Below are positions 49,201-53,327 of a stretch of DNA of 64,000 nucleotides, piece after piece; positions within the stretch are counted from its first letter, which is position 1; each line of letters opens with the position of its first letter. The notes beneath the pieces were generated by a model. That model saw only the letters and a program-made list of their open reading frames with translations. It did not search any database and had not been told where the DNA came from. Origin of the DNA: Diadema setosum. Its lineage: Eukaryota; Echinodermata; Echinoidea; Diadematoida; Diadematidae. The position numbers and the translations under genes are program-made. Where the stretch lies: the NCBI RefSeq assembly GCF_964275005.1, contig NC_092702.1:31162726-31226725 (forward strand). Direction: 5' to 3'.

Positions 49201-52200
49201 TAATATAGTTTATTAGTGGAAAATGAGCAAAGAAAATGGGATTCCATTGAGATTTGAACCCGAGACCTCCGGATTGCTAGCCCGGTGCTCTAAATATTTA
49301 AAATGAAGACTCCAGTAAACTGGTAAAGTCAAACTTGGAATCGATCTGCAGGTGCGGGATTCAGACTCCAACTGGCGCGACACCAGACGGCAGCTGAGGA
49401 AGGACAGCCGCTGGAAGCTGGCCGAGCTGCTGGAGCGCGAGGAGAAGGAGAAGCTCTTCACCGAGCACATCAGCAGCCTGTCTCGCAAGAAGAAGGACAA
49501 ATTCAGGGAGCTGCTGGACGAAACCAAGGGTGTAAGTGATCAATGTTTGGTAGACATGTGTCTGGTACTTCGAATCTCACTCTGTGCATGTGCCTTTAGC
49601 ATATAGTTTTGGTCAGCAGGTAATTTTCTTGTGCCTTGGTTTGCATCTTTGCAAAGTCACTGCTGTAGATCAGCGATTCTAAACCGCTGGGTCATGAAGC
49701 TCTCGCAGGTGGGCCAGGATGTCACCAAAAAATAAATAAAAAGAGACTTGTATTCAATCTATCTAATCTTTGAAAAATTTGTAGGAGCCAAAGTGGACCT
49801 GGGGTTTACAATGATTGAGAAGAACGGCTGTAGATAATGCCTTTCATGTTAAGCGTGTCCTGTATCTGTTTATGAAGTAACTTGTTTTTGTTTAACAAAA
49901 AAAGAATCATGCTAATATTTGCATGACTACGGCAGTTAAAATTTTTGAGCAGGGGTTCTAGGTGATGGCAAATATGAAAGTTCGGGGGAGGGGGTGTGCT
50001 GCCAGGAAAACTGATTACATAATATGAAAGACATCATACGACAGGAAGTCTCCAACTTTGCTTGACATCAGTGTGTAGTGAAAACATGGAGACTACTGCT
50101 GTGTCGCATGGCTATATTTCAGAAATCGGTTTGACTTGTAGATTGTTGTGTCTCGGTTCCACAGCTGGAGCTGACGTCCTCTTGGAAGGAGGTTCGCAGG
50201 ATGATCAAAGAAGATCCTCGCTTCACCAAGTTTTCCTCCAGTGACAGGGTAAGTCACTAGTCATGTGATGGAGACCATCTCTGGGGAAAAAAAATCAGTA
50301 GTGAATGATGTAGAAGCTCAGTAGCGTTGTAAAGTACTTGTATCTACTTACATTTGGAGTGGAGAGAGACAGCTACTGTATGAAATGGACTGAAATTGAA
50401 TTGAATTGAATTTTCATATTTCTCCACAATGTGTGATACATATCAATACTGGGCATAAGAGTATTAAAATCATTTAAGTTTAATTCTGAGTGTAGAAATT
50501 AATTACAAAAGTAATGCAATTACTCATGGATAGGTTGATAACACAAGGCATGTACAGCTGTGTTTGAATTTATGATGGAACCAAAGGTCTAAGTCCATAA
50601 GATAAATTTTAATATGATTGAACCAACAGCTGAGATTGATCAGTAAAGAATGTTAAACTATATGGCCCAAATTCACGAAGGTGGTACAAATGAAACCATG
50701 GTTTAACCCTAAAAAGACTGGGCTATTTTGGTAGCTCGAAAGACTGGGGGGGGGGGGCCTAAAGGGCCCCCCCCCCTCTTAAGATCTCGGCCGTGGATCG
50801 CGCGATCGCCGCGGAAATTTGCACAATGGTAGTGTGCGATGTAATCTACAAGATCGTATATTTAAATTTTCCAAAATAGCCTTCTTTTATTTTATTTTGA
50901 TTAATTATGCTAATTTTTGCGAGTAATCAGACTCTTTGATCTAAATCAGTAAATAAAGCTCCAAAAGTGCTCATTTTTGGTCTAATTATTCTTTGTGGCA
51001 TTCTTAGCAAATGTACTTGAAAAAAAATTTAGTATTGAAATTAATTTCTTATTTATTTTATTGTTTTATGAATTTCTTATGTATTTCTTTGTTTTTCGAC
51101 CTTTTGTTTTTGTTGTTTTTTGAACAAAATTTGTTGCAGACACTTTTTGAAGCATAATACTCCTAAAACAATTTAATTCTAGCCATTGAGAGTAAAAATA
51201 AGCATATTTATGTGAACCATGTGAAAAAACTCAATTTGTATTGACTTTGTACACAAAATCACATTTTTGAGCCATTTTCGGCCTCACATGCATGTACAAA
51301 AAGTTATGTAACTTCATAACCGCAGCCCCGGGCGTCACAAATTTGGTGTCAAAATGTGCAGGAAACTCGAAAGAAAAAAGTCATAGAGCATCGCGGCGAG
51401 AGCATTGCGTGTTGCAGAGTAATCGCGCGAAATGTCGAGGGGGGGGGGCCTTTTAGGCCCCCCCCCCCAGTCTTTTTAGGGTTAAACCATGGACAAAAAC
51501 CATGGAGCGCCAAGTGTCGCATGGAATATTTCGTTACGAAATTGGTCATTTCATCGATGAAATTATTATTTTGTAACGAAATGACACCGTTTTGTAACTA
51601 AATGAACATTTCGTCCATGAAATGATAATTTCGTTAACGAAATTTTGTTGACGAAATGACCAATTTCGTAACGAAATATTCCGTGCGACACTTGGCGCTC
51701 CATGGTTTTTGTCCATGGTTTAAACCATGGTTTCTTTTTTACCACCTTCGTGAATTCGGGCCAAAGTGTTCCTGTCTTCAGCAAATTACCTAAGTTGACT
51801 TCCACTTCAGATATTACAGAGAACCATCAGAATGACATCATTTTTTGGTCACGCATTGAGATCCCCATCTTCGGGTTTTGAGTACAAAAGTGGGACTGTA
51901 TAGTTACAATTCCTCCAAAGCAAAAACATTCTTTGATTTCTTTGATTCATATATGTGGAGGATTCCTGTGAATGATAAGAGTTGCCGTACAGCACATTTT
52001 GTAACACTTTTCATTTATGAAATCCCAGCATATTTGTTCATTTTGCTTGAGTATTCAGCAACGACATGCTGCAGTAACCATCTTCACACATTTATCGATT
52101 TGTCTTTCTTCTAGAAACGTGAGCGTGAATTTGACGATTACATTAAGGAGAAATACCAGGACAGTCGCATCGCCTTCAAGAAGCTGTTAAAGGAGACAAA

Positions 52201-53327
52201 ATTCATAACCTACAAGTAAGTCTCCAAAAAGTGTGGAGGACTTGCAAGAACTGCTGATGATTGAGAAGGGATTTTTTTTTTTTTTTTTTACATTATGGCT
52301 GAATGAAGTATGAGGCATTCCTCTTGTTGACAGTTATTCTTGTTTGTTTGTTGTTGTTGTTGTTTCAGCTCACATGAACAGAATGGCTCAAACGAGCATC
52401 CAAAGTCTGCTGTCTGTCGAGTGTGAAAACCCTTTCACATTTTCATCGTCTTCTTGAAAATTTGTGGCTGGAGTTTTGCCCAAATGTTGCAAAATTATCA
52501 GTAAAGGGAGGAGATTATAGTTTGTATGAATGATGGTGATACCCGCCAGGATGACTCCTGGGGCAGGGTCCAAATATTCCAAATATTCCAAATAAGCTAA
52601 CCTTCAAAATATTTGACACTTCCGTCTTCTTCTGGAAAAGTTGTGTCTGTATTTTTACCAAACTTTGCAGGCATCATCAGTTGGAGGTTATAGCTTATAC
52701 AAATGGTGATGGTACCCCCTGGAGTACCCCAAATTAGGAGGGTGTAGCCCAAAAGACCTGTAGTAATCCTTGAATCTCAAAGATTTTTGAATAGTTTGCC
52801 TCGGGTGGAGTGTCATGAAGGTGAAGTGTGCTGATCAGGTGAGCGCTAGACCCGTGGTTTTGAGTCCCCTTGGCTCGCTTTATTTTTCCTGAGCTATTAG
52901 CAAGGAATTATTTAAGCTTCCCTGGCTGTCATATCTGCAGCTTAGTAGCTGTACATCCATATGTGATACCTCTAAGAGCCAATTTCTACAAGAAACAAAA
53001 GTTCAATCTGCTCCAGCATTTTAGTTTCAGACAGTGGAATGTAATGTGATACTGTGCTGATTGTGTTTTTGCATCATACATGAAAATTATATCATCCCTC
53101 CTTCACTTCTTTCCTGCTGCAGATCAAAGAAGATGATTGCAGAGTCAAAGCAACACCTCATGGACATTGAGAAGGTTCTCCAAAAGGACAAGCGGTACCT
53201 GGTCCTGGACTGTGTTCCCAACGAGCGTCAGGACCTCTTGAACGAATACATCGACCAAGTGGCGCGGAGCGGTCCCCCTCCGCCCCCGACGGCGTCTGAG
53301 CCGTCAAGGCGATCGATCATGAAATGA
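7137..53327 (+). CDS. TCERG1: TCERG1 / CA150, transcription elongation regulator 1 (complete, 19 coding exons)
   Basis: Nuclear protein that links RNA polymerase II elongation to splicing; in the family, WW domains bind Pro-rich splicing factors and FF repeats bind the phosphorylated Pol II CTD. Exons are listed separately. All junctions are GT-AG and in phase, giving about 1122 codons and a TGA at 53325 (human protein about 1098). Order: acidic/Ser N-terminus (1-44); Pro/Gly/Met/Arg-rich region (45-200); WW1 (204-234, W206/W228); Ala/Ser/Thr linker; Pro-rich and Gln-rich blocks (286-438); WW2 (446-475, W448/W470); acidic Glu/Lys region (476-570); WW3 (577-603, W579/W597); Lys-rich nuclear localisation signal (649-657); six FF domains near 688-740, 754-804, 822-875, 925-975, 984-1033 and 1041-1098; tail [13 protein letters not shown]. 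Start ATG at 7137 has A at -3 and G at +4. Exon 1 is the least certain because this end is poorly conserved. Confidence 0.95.
7517..8186. mobile_element. 670-bp Mutator-like foldback element, 9-bp target duplication
   Basis: Two nearly identical inverted arms of about 320 bp meet at a 30-bp centre that itself contains GGAGAGGTACCTCTCC. The element is bounded by CAGTGGGGA at 7508-7516 and 8187-8195. Each end carries its own hairpin (GCCGCTGTCGCGAAGCGACAGCGGC on the left, split here by position 7530-7554). A 9-bp duplication with very long inverted repeats is characteristic of Mutator-like MITEs. It has no coding capacity. It lies 250 bp downstream of TCERG1 exon 1; the arms differ by few bases, so it is young or kept alike by gene conversion. 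Confidence 0.88.
8962..9153. mobile_element. CAGGCCTCGAATT-ended MITE, 6-bp target duplication
   Basis: A 192-bp element with ends CAGGCCTCGAATT and AATTCGAGGCCTG, flanked by GTATTG at 8956-8961 and 9154-9159. An inner inverted pair GAGAGA/TCTCTC is present. The ends look hAT-like, but the duplication is 6 bp. Confidence 0.8.
9803..9840. repeat. Perfect 38-bp palindrome
   Basis: GATTTTAGATATTTGTAT is followed by AG and then by its exact reverse complement. The 18-bp AT-rich arms have a 2-base loop. It lies in TCERG1 intron 1, with no recognised transposon around it. Confidence 0.9.
10965..11285. mobile_element. Degraded copy of the 57134 TTAA element
   Basis: ACCATTTGCAGTTGAAAC, AAACCCAGCTTTAGTGC and AACTGTCTACAGTTATGGTTTAG reappear in the opposite orientation in 57134-57538. 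The ends are eroded and no target duplication is clear. Confidence 0.6.
11800..12315 (+). mobile_element. Dispersed CCTCC...GGAGGTCTGCGCTCTC repeat (copy 1)
   Basis: Starts ATTACCTCCACCAAGGGAGG, then GTTATGTTTTCGTTACCGTTGG, GTGTGCAAAATAACTCAAAAAG, and ends TTGGCGGAGGTCTGCGCTCTC AGAGTGCTTTTCTAGT. The second copy is at 28978-29478. A shared open frame in both ([17 protein letters not shown]) is a by-product of the repeat. I recall similar sequences from many marine invertebrate genomes; the class is uncertain. Confidence 0.75.
12904..13744 (+). CDS. C2H2 zinc-finger protein, terminal exon inside TCERG1 intron 1
   Basis: Open frame to TGA at 13742-13744. An acidic N-terminal half is followed by two C2H2 fingers: [19 protein letters not shown] (C-x2-C-x12-H-x4-H, from about 13130) and [17 protein letters not shown] (from about 13220). 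Then come a basic stretch, an Ala/Ser/Thr-rich low-complexity region, and the tail [20 protein letters not shown]. The closely spaced finger pair resembles those in lola-type alternative exons of arthropods, so a DNA-binding transcription factor is inferred. ATTTTCTTGCTCTGCAG at 12887-12903 is a strong 3' splice site, so this is probably a last exon; if transcribed alone, the first ATG is at 12929. No private upstream exon was found. The acceptor phase needs two preceding bases, which TCERG1 exon 1 would supply. Confidence 0.75.
14055..14060 (+). terminator. Candidate poly(A) signal of the zinc-finger exon
   Basis: AATAAA 310 bp after the zinc-finger stop codon, the first canonical hexamer in this flank. 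Use is inferred only from position. Confidence 0.4.
14061..17566. other. TCERG1 intron 1, middle part
   Basis: No gene was recognised. AT-rich sequence with poly(A/T) runs (15245, 16252, 16507), TACATGTACA palindromes (15307, 16698, 17100) and a short (TG)n at 17200. Short ORFs here have no family resemblance. Confidence 0.5.
17567..18682. mobile_element. 1.1-kb CAGGGCTGCCAAC-ended element, 6-bp target duplication
   Basis: Inverted ends CAGGGCTGCCAAC and GTTGGCAGCCCTG are flanked by CAACTG at 17561-17566 and 18683-18688. GAGTGAGA-type subrepeats follow each end. The interior contains a separate 135-bp inverted repeat (17812-17945) and CpG-rich DNA, but no transposase. Non-autonomous and hAT-like by its ends. 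Confidence 0.8.
17812..17945. repeat. Near-perfect inverted repeat inside the 17567 element
   Basis: TTATCCCCTGCTTGTTC, AAATATCTACGGT and TGGTGCCATATTCCAT are mirrored after a short GGCCGAAGGCC centre. The arms are about 60 bp with few mismatches; it could be a second element inserted in the first. Confidence 0.75.
18689..20376. other. TCERG1 intron 1, last part
   Basis: No gene or intact element was recognised. Includes A-rich stretches at 19180-19545 and an unremarkable 19.6-20.3 kb segment ahead of the exon 2 acceptor. Confidence 0.5.
20377..20614 (+). CDS. TCERG1: TCERG1 coding exon 2 (Pro/Arg/Gly-rich)
   Basis: Acceptor TTATTTGACAG, donor CAG|GTGAGG. The exon encodes reiterated RGPPP, FGGPP and [18 protein letters not shown], equivalent to the FRGPAPPP / RGPPPLMRPPPPFG region of human TCERG1. 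Confidence 0.92.
20615..21868. other. TCERG1 intron 2
   Basis: No exon or element was recognised in 1.25 kb. Long T runs at 21018 and 21622-21650 lie well upstream of the exon 3 acceptor. Confidence 0.5.
21869..22141 (+). CDS. TCERG1: TCERG1 coding exon 3 (Pro/Met-rich; first half of WW1)
   Basis: Phase 0 at both ends (91 codons). It runs from [20 protein letters not shown] to [12 protein letters not shown], the first strand of WW1. The donor AAG|GTTAGC splits the WW domain where vertebrate TCERG1 reads TPDGK|VYYYN. Confidence 0.95.
22328..22900. mobile_element. TA-flanked MITE with reiterated GTGGCCGCTATAGACAGGT
   Basis: Ends CAGTTAAACCTG and CAGGTTTGACTG lie between TA dinucleotides (22326-22327, 22901-22902), as in Tc1/mariner-type elements. 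The unit GTGGCCGCTATAGACAGGT and close variants recur at both sides (22373-22408, 22729-22742, 22773-22820, 22860-22895). The core is unrelated and non-coding. Lies in TCERG1 intron 3. Confidence 0.8.
23085..23295 (+). CDS. TCERG1: TCERG1 coding exon 4 (second half of WW1)
   Basis: Acceptor [27 protein letters not shown] completes WW1 with the second Trp and the Pro, then [15 protein letters not shown], then a low-complexity Ser/Thr/Gln linker. Ends phase 1 (ACT G|GTATAC). Confidence 0.95.
23579..24348. mobile_element. piggyBac-like MITE, TTAA-flanked (family B, copy 1)
   Basis: Perfect 16-bp inverted ends CCCTAAAAAGACTGGG and CCCAGTCTTTTTAGGG with TTAA on both sides (23575-23578, 24349-24352). 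CCC-starting ends plus TTAA fit piggyBac. Subterminal poly-G/poly-C tracts follow the ends; the interior is AT-rich with GATCGCGCGATCGCCGCGG near the left. Copies: 50707-51481 (close), 40098-40646 (diverged), 33380-33840 (partial). Lies in TCERG1 intron 4. Confidence 0.88.
24527..24793 (+). CDS. TCERG1: TCERG1 coding exon 5 (Pro/Met-rich)
   Basis: Acceptor CTCTCACAG, donor CCAG|GTAAGC, phase 1 at both ends (89 codons with the split one). Repeats of PPPxGMxPPP and [16 protein letters not shown] form a likely ligand for SH3/WW-type partners. Confidence 0.93.
24895..25135. repeat. Dispersed direct repeat, copy in TCERG1 intron 5
   Basis: AACCAACAAAAAGCCGC, GAACTGAAAATGGGTGAAAT and TTGTGTTTTCAGCAGTTT recur, diverged, at 30074-30315 in intron 6. 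It ends exactly where the TTAA element at 25139 was inserted. Confidence 0.65.
25139..25696. mobile_element. TTAA-flanked inverted-repeat MITE (family A, copy 2)
   Basis: A 558-bp element flanked by TTAA at 25135-25138 and 25697-25700, ends AGGGAACGCAAACCC and GGGTTTGCGTTCCCT. The inverted arms share GGAACCGCTGGATGAGGAG and the ATTCATAACTTTTGCATCGA block with the element at 281-843, but the outermost 20 bp differ, so they are subfamilies. Confidence 0.85.
26445..26594 (+). CDS. Unidentified small ORF, 49 codons, in TCERG1 intron 5
   Basis: ATG in a strong context (GCCATCATGG) opens [20 protein letters not shown] and ends TAA at 26592. Acidic, with no recognised domain. Possible splice donors inside (TGT|GTATGG-like) suggest it may be a first exon leading to the Cys-rich ORF downstream. 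GC content and CpG are higher than in the flanks. Not a confirmed gene. Confidence 0.3.
   Translation: MDDDTSSWVADITAELSILNADDWVGDPVSCMVALLHPLSTTLVETDRV
27060..27223 (+). CDS. Cys-rich (CXC-like) ORF fragment in TCERG1 intron 5
   Basis: The open frame ending TAG at 27221 contains [20 protein letters not shown] then [20 protein letters not shown]: spacing C-x3-C-x7-C-x-C-x6-C-x3-C-x-C-x7-C. This recalls the CXC zinc-binding motif of tesmin/TSO1-type proteins and of Cys-rich tails in some invertebrate element-encoded proteins. Upstream, 26850-26990 reads open in another frame ([20 protein letters not shown]) and ends at a GTAGGT donor, so a three-exon mini-gene from 26445 is conceivable. Function unknown. 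Confidence 0.35.
27653..27979 (-). CDS. Unidentified ORF, 108 codons, opposite strand in TCERG1 intron 5
   Basis: ATG (context CACAATGG) opens [21 protein letters not shown] helical charged middle ([20 protein letters not shown]) and a Cys-containing part ([19 protein letters not shown]) follow. Near its end lies a strong donor, GATGT|GTAAGT, so the frame may continue in an unseen exon. It reads like real protein rather than chance (few Ser/Leu runs, balanced composition), but I do not recognise the family. It converges with the ORFs at 26445-27223. Confidence 0.4.
   Translation of the reverse strand: MEIKQPSNSRQRIYLFDAIDEWRTQRDVFLAGGQVRDQRGRLQRQRADEKFAFHLLELHEQFCRNFYLECANSCYDMHGGIVLPRLMPIKQPQLAKSTTSRNPDPDDV
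27980..28977. other. TCERG1 intron 5, non-coding stretch
   Basis: Nothing firm was recognised. Includes (ACGT)n near 28428 and a CpG-richer part at 28450-28660; the 136-codon ORF here has no domain and an unconvincing composition. Confidence 0.45.
28978..29478 (+). mobile_element. Dispersed CCTCC...GGAGGTCTGCGCTCTC repeat (copy 2)
   Basis: Same family and orientation as 11800-12315: TTACCTCTGCCAAGG, GGTTATGTTTTCGTTACCG, then TTGGCGGAGGTCTGCGCTC at the end. It ends about 250 bp before TCERG1 exon 6. Confidence 0.75.
29732..29922 (+). CDS. TCERG1: TCERG1 coding exon 6 (Pro-rich, polyglutamine)
   Basis: Acceptor GATCTAG, donor [25 protein letters not shown] is followed by Gln/Pro tracts built of CAG/CAA/CCA/CCG codons (about 29847-29896). 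Vertebrate TCERG1 has a Gln-Ala repeat in this part of the protein. The tract is a likely site of length variation. Confidence 0.93.
30074..30315. repeat. Dispersed direct repeat, copy in TCERG1 intron 6
   Basis: Counterpart of 24895-25135 without the TTAA insertion. The following 30320-30450 stretch (GATATCATCAAATAAATG, CATGCTCTTTCAT) resembles part of the element at 6296-6915. Confidence 0.6.
30619..30766 (+). CDS. TCERG1: TCERG1 coding exon 7 (WW2)
   Basis: Acceptor TCATCCAG; polyAsn start, then [19 protein letters not shown] and STWEKPKE, a complete WW domain with both Trp, the YYY core and the final Pro. Ends phase 1 (GAA G|GTACTG). Confidence 0.96.
31096..31434. mobile_element. Foldback MITE in TCERG1 intron 7
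   Basis: Inverted arms of about 150 bp: AGGGGATGGCTAGTAACTGA, TATCTATTGTTGTGTGAAAAT and CAAGTAATGTGC are all mirrored on the right. Flanks are TTAA on the left and CTAA on the right, probably a mutated TTAA duplication. Confidence 0.8.
32116..32246 (+). CDS. TCERG1: TCERG1 coding exon 8 (Glu/Lys-rich)
   Basis: Acceptor ACTTGCAG, donor GAG|GTGAAT. 43 codons almost entirely Glu, Lys and Val: a highly charged linker between WW2 and WW3, as in other TCERG1 proteins. Confidence 0.9.
32514..33186. mobile_element. TIR element in TCERG1 intron 8
   Basis: Ends at 32514-32543 and 33157-33186 are inverted copies over about 28 bp (TGCTACAACAAAAGGATCC against GGATCCTTTTGTTGTAGCA). There is no coding capacity. 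The middle is CpG-richer (32740-32930) and contains CGACCAATCAGTAATCAG. Confidence 0.75.
33380..33840. mobile_element. Partial family B (piggyBac-like) MITE
   Basis: The right part matches family B: TTTTCGACCTTTTGTTTTC, GGTCTCAAAATATGCGG and CGCGAAACGTCGAGGGGG. It ends AAAATAGGG|TTAA at 33841. The left end could not be located; it is truncated or very diverged. Confidence 0.65.
33991..34121 (+). CDS. TCERG1: TCERG1 coding exon 9 (acidic linker to WW3)
   Basis: Acceptor CATTGACAG. It encodes [17 protein letters not shown] and ends TKPIPGTP + TG|, with the Trp codon split by the intron; PIPGTPWC is diagnostic of TCERG1. Confidence 0.95.
34122..35607. other. TCERG1 introns 9 and 10 (excluding exon 10)
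   Basis: No element was identified. Intron 10 contains a T-rich then G/T-rich low-complexity tract at 35268-35396. Confidence 0.5.
34755..34909 (+). CDS. TCERG1: TCERG1 coding exon 10 (WW3)
   Basis: Acceptor [27 protein letters not shown] and [17 protein letters not shown] match WW3 of human TCERG1 closely. Donor AAGCAAG|GTGCAG, phase 1. Confidence 0.96.
35608..35822 (+). CDS. TCERG1: TCERG1 coding exon 11 (NLS, start of FF1)
   Basis: Acceptor GGCAATGCAG. Acidic stretch, [20 protein letters not shown] with the basic nuclear localisation signal, then REREALVPLE-like [20 protein letters not shown], the first helix of FF1. Donor GGG|GTAAGA, phase 0. Confidence 0.95.
36258..37830. mobile_element. 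CCTCCxCCACGAA...GGAGGCATTATG repeat, interrupted copy
   Basis: Starts CATGCCTCCACCACGAATTG, then GGAGGCATTATGTTTTATG and GTCCGTCC runs; it resumes after 37392 with TTTGTGGACAGCGTAACT and GAAACTTGGCATGTGTATC. The 36353-37392 foldback element sits inside. The right end is uncertain. Confidence 0.6.
36353..37392. mobile_element. 1.04-kb TTAA-flanked foldback element
   Basis: Flanked by TTAA at 36349-36352 and 37393-37396, ends AGATAATAAAAAGTTTTGG and CCAAAACTTTTTATTATCT. Inverted arms of nearly 500 bp run almost to a 40-bp centre (GTTGATATGGGATTTG). GACCAGCAGC/GCTGCTGGTC subrepeats lie in both arms. ORFs within (for example 116 codons on the minus strand) are by-products of the arms. Lies in TCERG1 intron 11. 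Confidence 0.85.
38169..38377 (+). CDS. TCERG1: TCERG1 coding exon 12 (FF1)
   Basis: Long T-rich tract then GAAG acceptor. [20 protein letters not shown] completes FF1, including its second conserved Phe in [10 protein letters not shown]; the exon ends in the start of FF2 ([13 protein letters not shown]). Phase 2 donor AA|GTAAGA. Confidence 0.96.
38598..39849. mobile_element. 1.25-kb CCTCCGCCA...TGGCGGAGG element with AGGTCA arrays
   Basis: Ends ATGCCTCCGCCA and TGGCGGAGGCAT are inverted. Inside, four to five diverged units of roughly 120-150 bp each carry CAAACTTGGTCCAAG-type and TATGATGGGGCAATTA-type blocks followed by AGGTCA repeats (near 38780, 38933, 39078, 39213, 39361, 39503). Non-coding. 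Relatives at 36258 and 58569. Fills half of TCERG1 intron 12. Confidence 0.8.
40098..40646. mobile_element. Diverged family B MITE with changed ends
   Basis: TTAA at 40094-40097 and 40647-40650; ends CCGTAAAAGGGCCGGG and CCCGGCCCTTTTAGGG. Subterminal G15+ and C15+ tracts and the interior (TTCTTATGTATTTCTTTG, TTTTGTTTTTTTC) match family B, but the TIR carries GGGCC where copy 1 has AGACT. Confidence 0.8.
40952..41102 (+). CDS. TCERG1: TCERG1 coding exon 13 (FF2)
   Basis: Acceptor [30 protein letters not shown] and [19 protein letters not shown] cover FF2. Donor AAG|GTAGGG, phase 0. Followed by the 6-kb intron 13. Confidence 0.95.
41103..47099. other. TCERG1 intron 13 (6 kb)
   Basis: Largest stretch without a recognised repeat: AT-rich, mostly unique-looking DNA with short poly(T) runs. 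No exon fits between FF2 and FF3, which join directly in phase. A U-rich hairpin lies near its 3' end. Confidence 0.55.
46938..46978. repeat. Hairpin 120 nt upstream of TCERG1 exon 14
   Basis: CAACTACTTCTTTTTTTTT and AAAAAAAAAGAAGTAGTTG form a 19-bp stem with a tiny loop. It sits just before the exon 14 acceptor, which has a poor pyrimidine tract. Confidence 0.75.
47100..47276 (+). CDS. TCERG1: TCERG1 coding exon 14 (FF3)
   Basis: Acceptor [28 protein letters not shown] then [20 protein letters not shown] and [16 protein letters not shown]3. Phase 0 at both ends. The acceptor lacks a long pyrimidine tract directly upstream. Confidence 0.94.
47972..48139 (+). CDS. TCERG1: TCERG1 coding exon 15 (linker helix, start of FF4)
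   Basis: Acceptor TTCTGTTAG, donor CTG|GTAGGC, 56 codons. [20 protein letters not shown] is the charged helix between FF3 and FF4; [10 protein letters not shown] opens FF4. Confidence 0.95.
48888..49291 (-). mobile_element. tRNA-like (Ala-AGC type) element with 75-bp terminal direct repeats
   Basis: A 404-bp insertion between 14-bp duplications AAATATTTAAAATG (48874-48887 and 49292-49305). Its first and last 75 bp are direct repeats with about three mismatches. On the minus strand each repeat reads AGAGCACCGGGCTAGCAATCC, a B-box-like GGTTCAAATCC, then ATTTTCTTTGCTCATTTTCC. Only the inner copy is preceded by an A box (TAGCTCAGTCGG). The anticodon loop CTAGCAA would be Ala(AGC), but the acceptor stem does not pair. 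Best read as a tRNA-derived SINE of unusual, permuted structure. Confidence 0.75.
49352..49531 (+). CDS. TCERG1: TCERG1 coding exon 16 (FF4, start of FF5)
   Basis: Acceptor [44 protein letters not shown] and [11 protein letters not shown]. Donor GGT|GTAAGT, phase 0. The intron before it carries the tRNA-like repeat element 60 bp upstream. Confidence 0.95.
50165..50248 (+). CDS. TCERG1: TCERG1 coding exon 17 (FF5)
   Basis: An 84-base, phase-0 exon: [20 protein letters not shown] and TKFSSSDR, matching human LTSTWKEVKKIIKEDPR. Donor AGG|GTAAGT. Skipping it would keep frame but remove half of FF5. Confidence 0.95.
50664..51762. mobile_element. ATTTCGTTACGAAAT-type MITE, split by a nested insertion
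   Basis: Inverted ends GGCCCAAATTCACGAAGG and CTTCGTGAATTCGGGCC. About 320 bp remain when the nested element (50707-51481 plus one TTAA) is removed. Internal palindromes: ACCATGGTTTAAACCATGG, ATTTCGTTACGAAAT and GCGCCAAGTGTCGCA with its mirror. In TCERG1 intron 17. Confidence 0.8.
50707..51481. mobile_element. piggyBac-like MITE, TTAA-flanked (family B, copy 2)
   Basis: Perfect 16-bp ends as in 23579-24348 and TTAA at 50703-50706 and 51482-51485. The body is nearly identical to copy 1 apart from homopolymer length and scattered substitutions. Inserted at the TTAA within GGTTTAAACC of the host MITE. Confidence 0.9.
52115..52215 (+). CDS. TCERG1: TCERG1 coding exon 18 (end of FF5, start of FF6)
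   Basis: Acceptor [31 protein letters not shown] and [14 protein letters not shown]. Donor ACAA|GTAAGT, phase 2. Confidence 0.96.
52216..53122. other. TCERG1 intron 18
   Basis: No element was identified in 0.9 kb. A T-run at 52272 and weakly repeated GTGATGGTACCC-type phrases (52525, 52705) are the only features. Confidence 0.45.
53123..53327 (+). CDS. TCERG1: TCERG1 last coding exon 19 (FF6 and C-terminus)
   Basis: Acceptor [46 protein letters not shown] and the family-typical tail [18 protein letters not shown] before TGA at 53325-53327. Confidence 0.97.

Noticed and set aside
51349..51549. ORF with [13 protein letters not shown] motif, similar to one at 24198
   Set aside because: Translation of the right end and poly-G tract of the family B MITE; repeated only because the element is.
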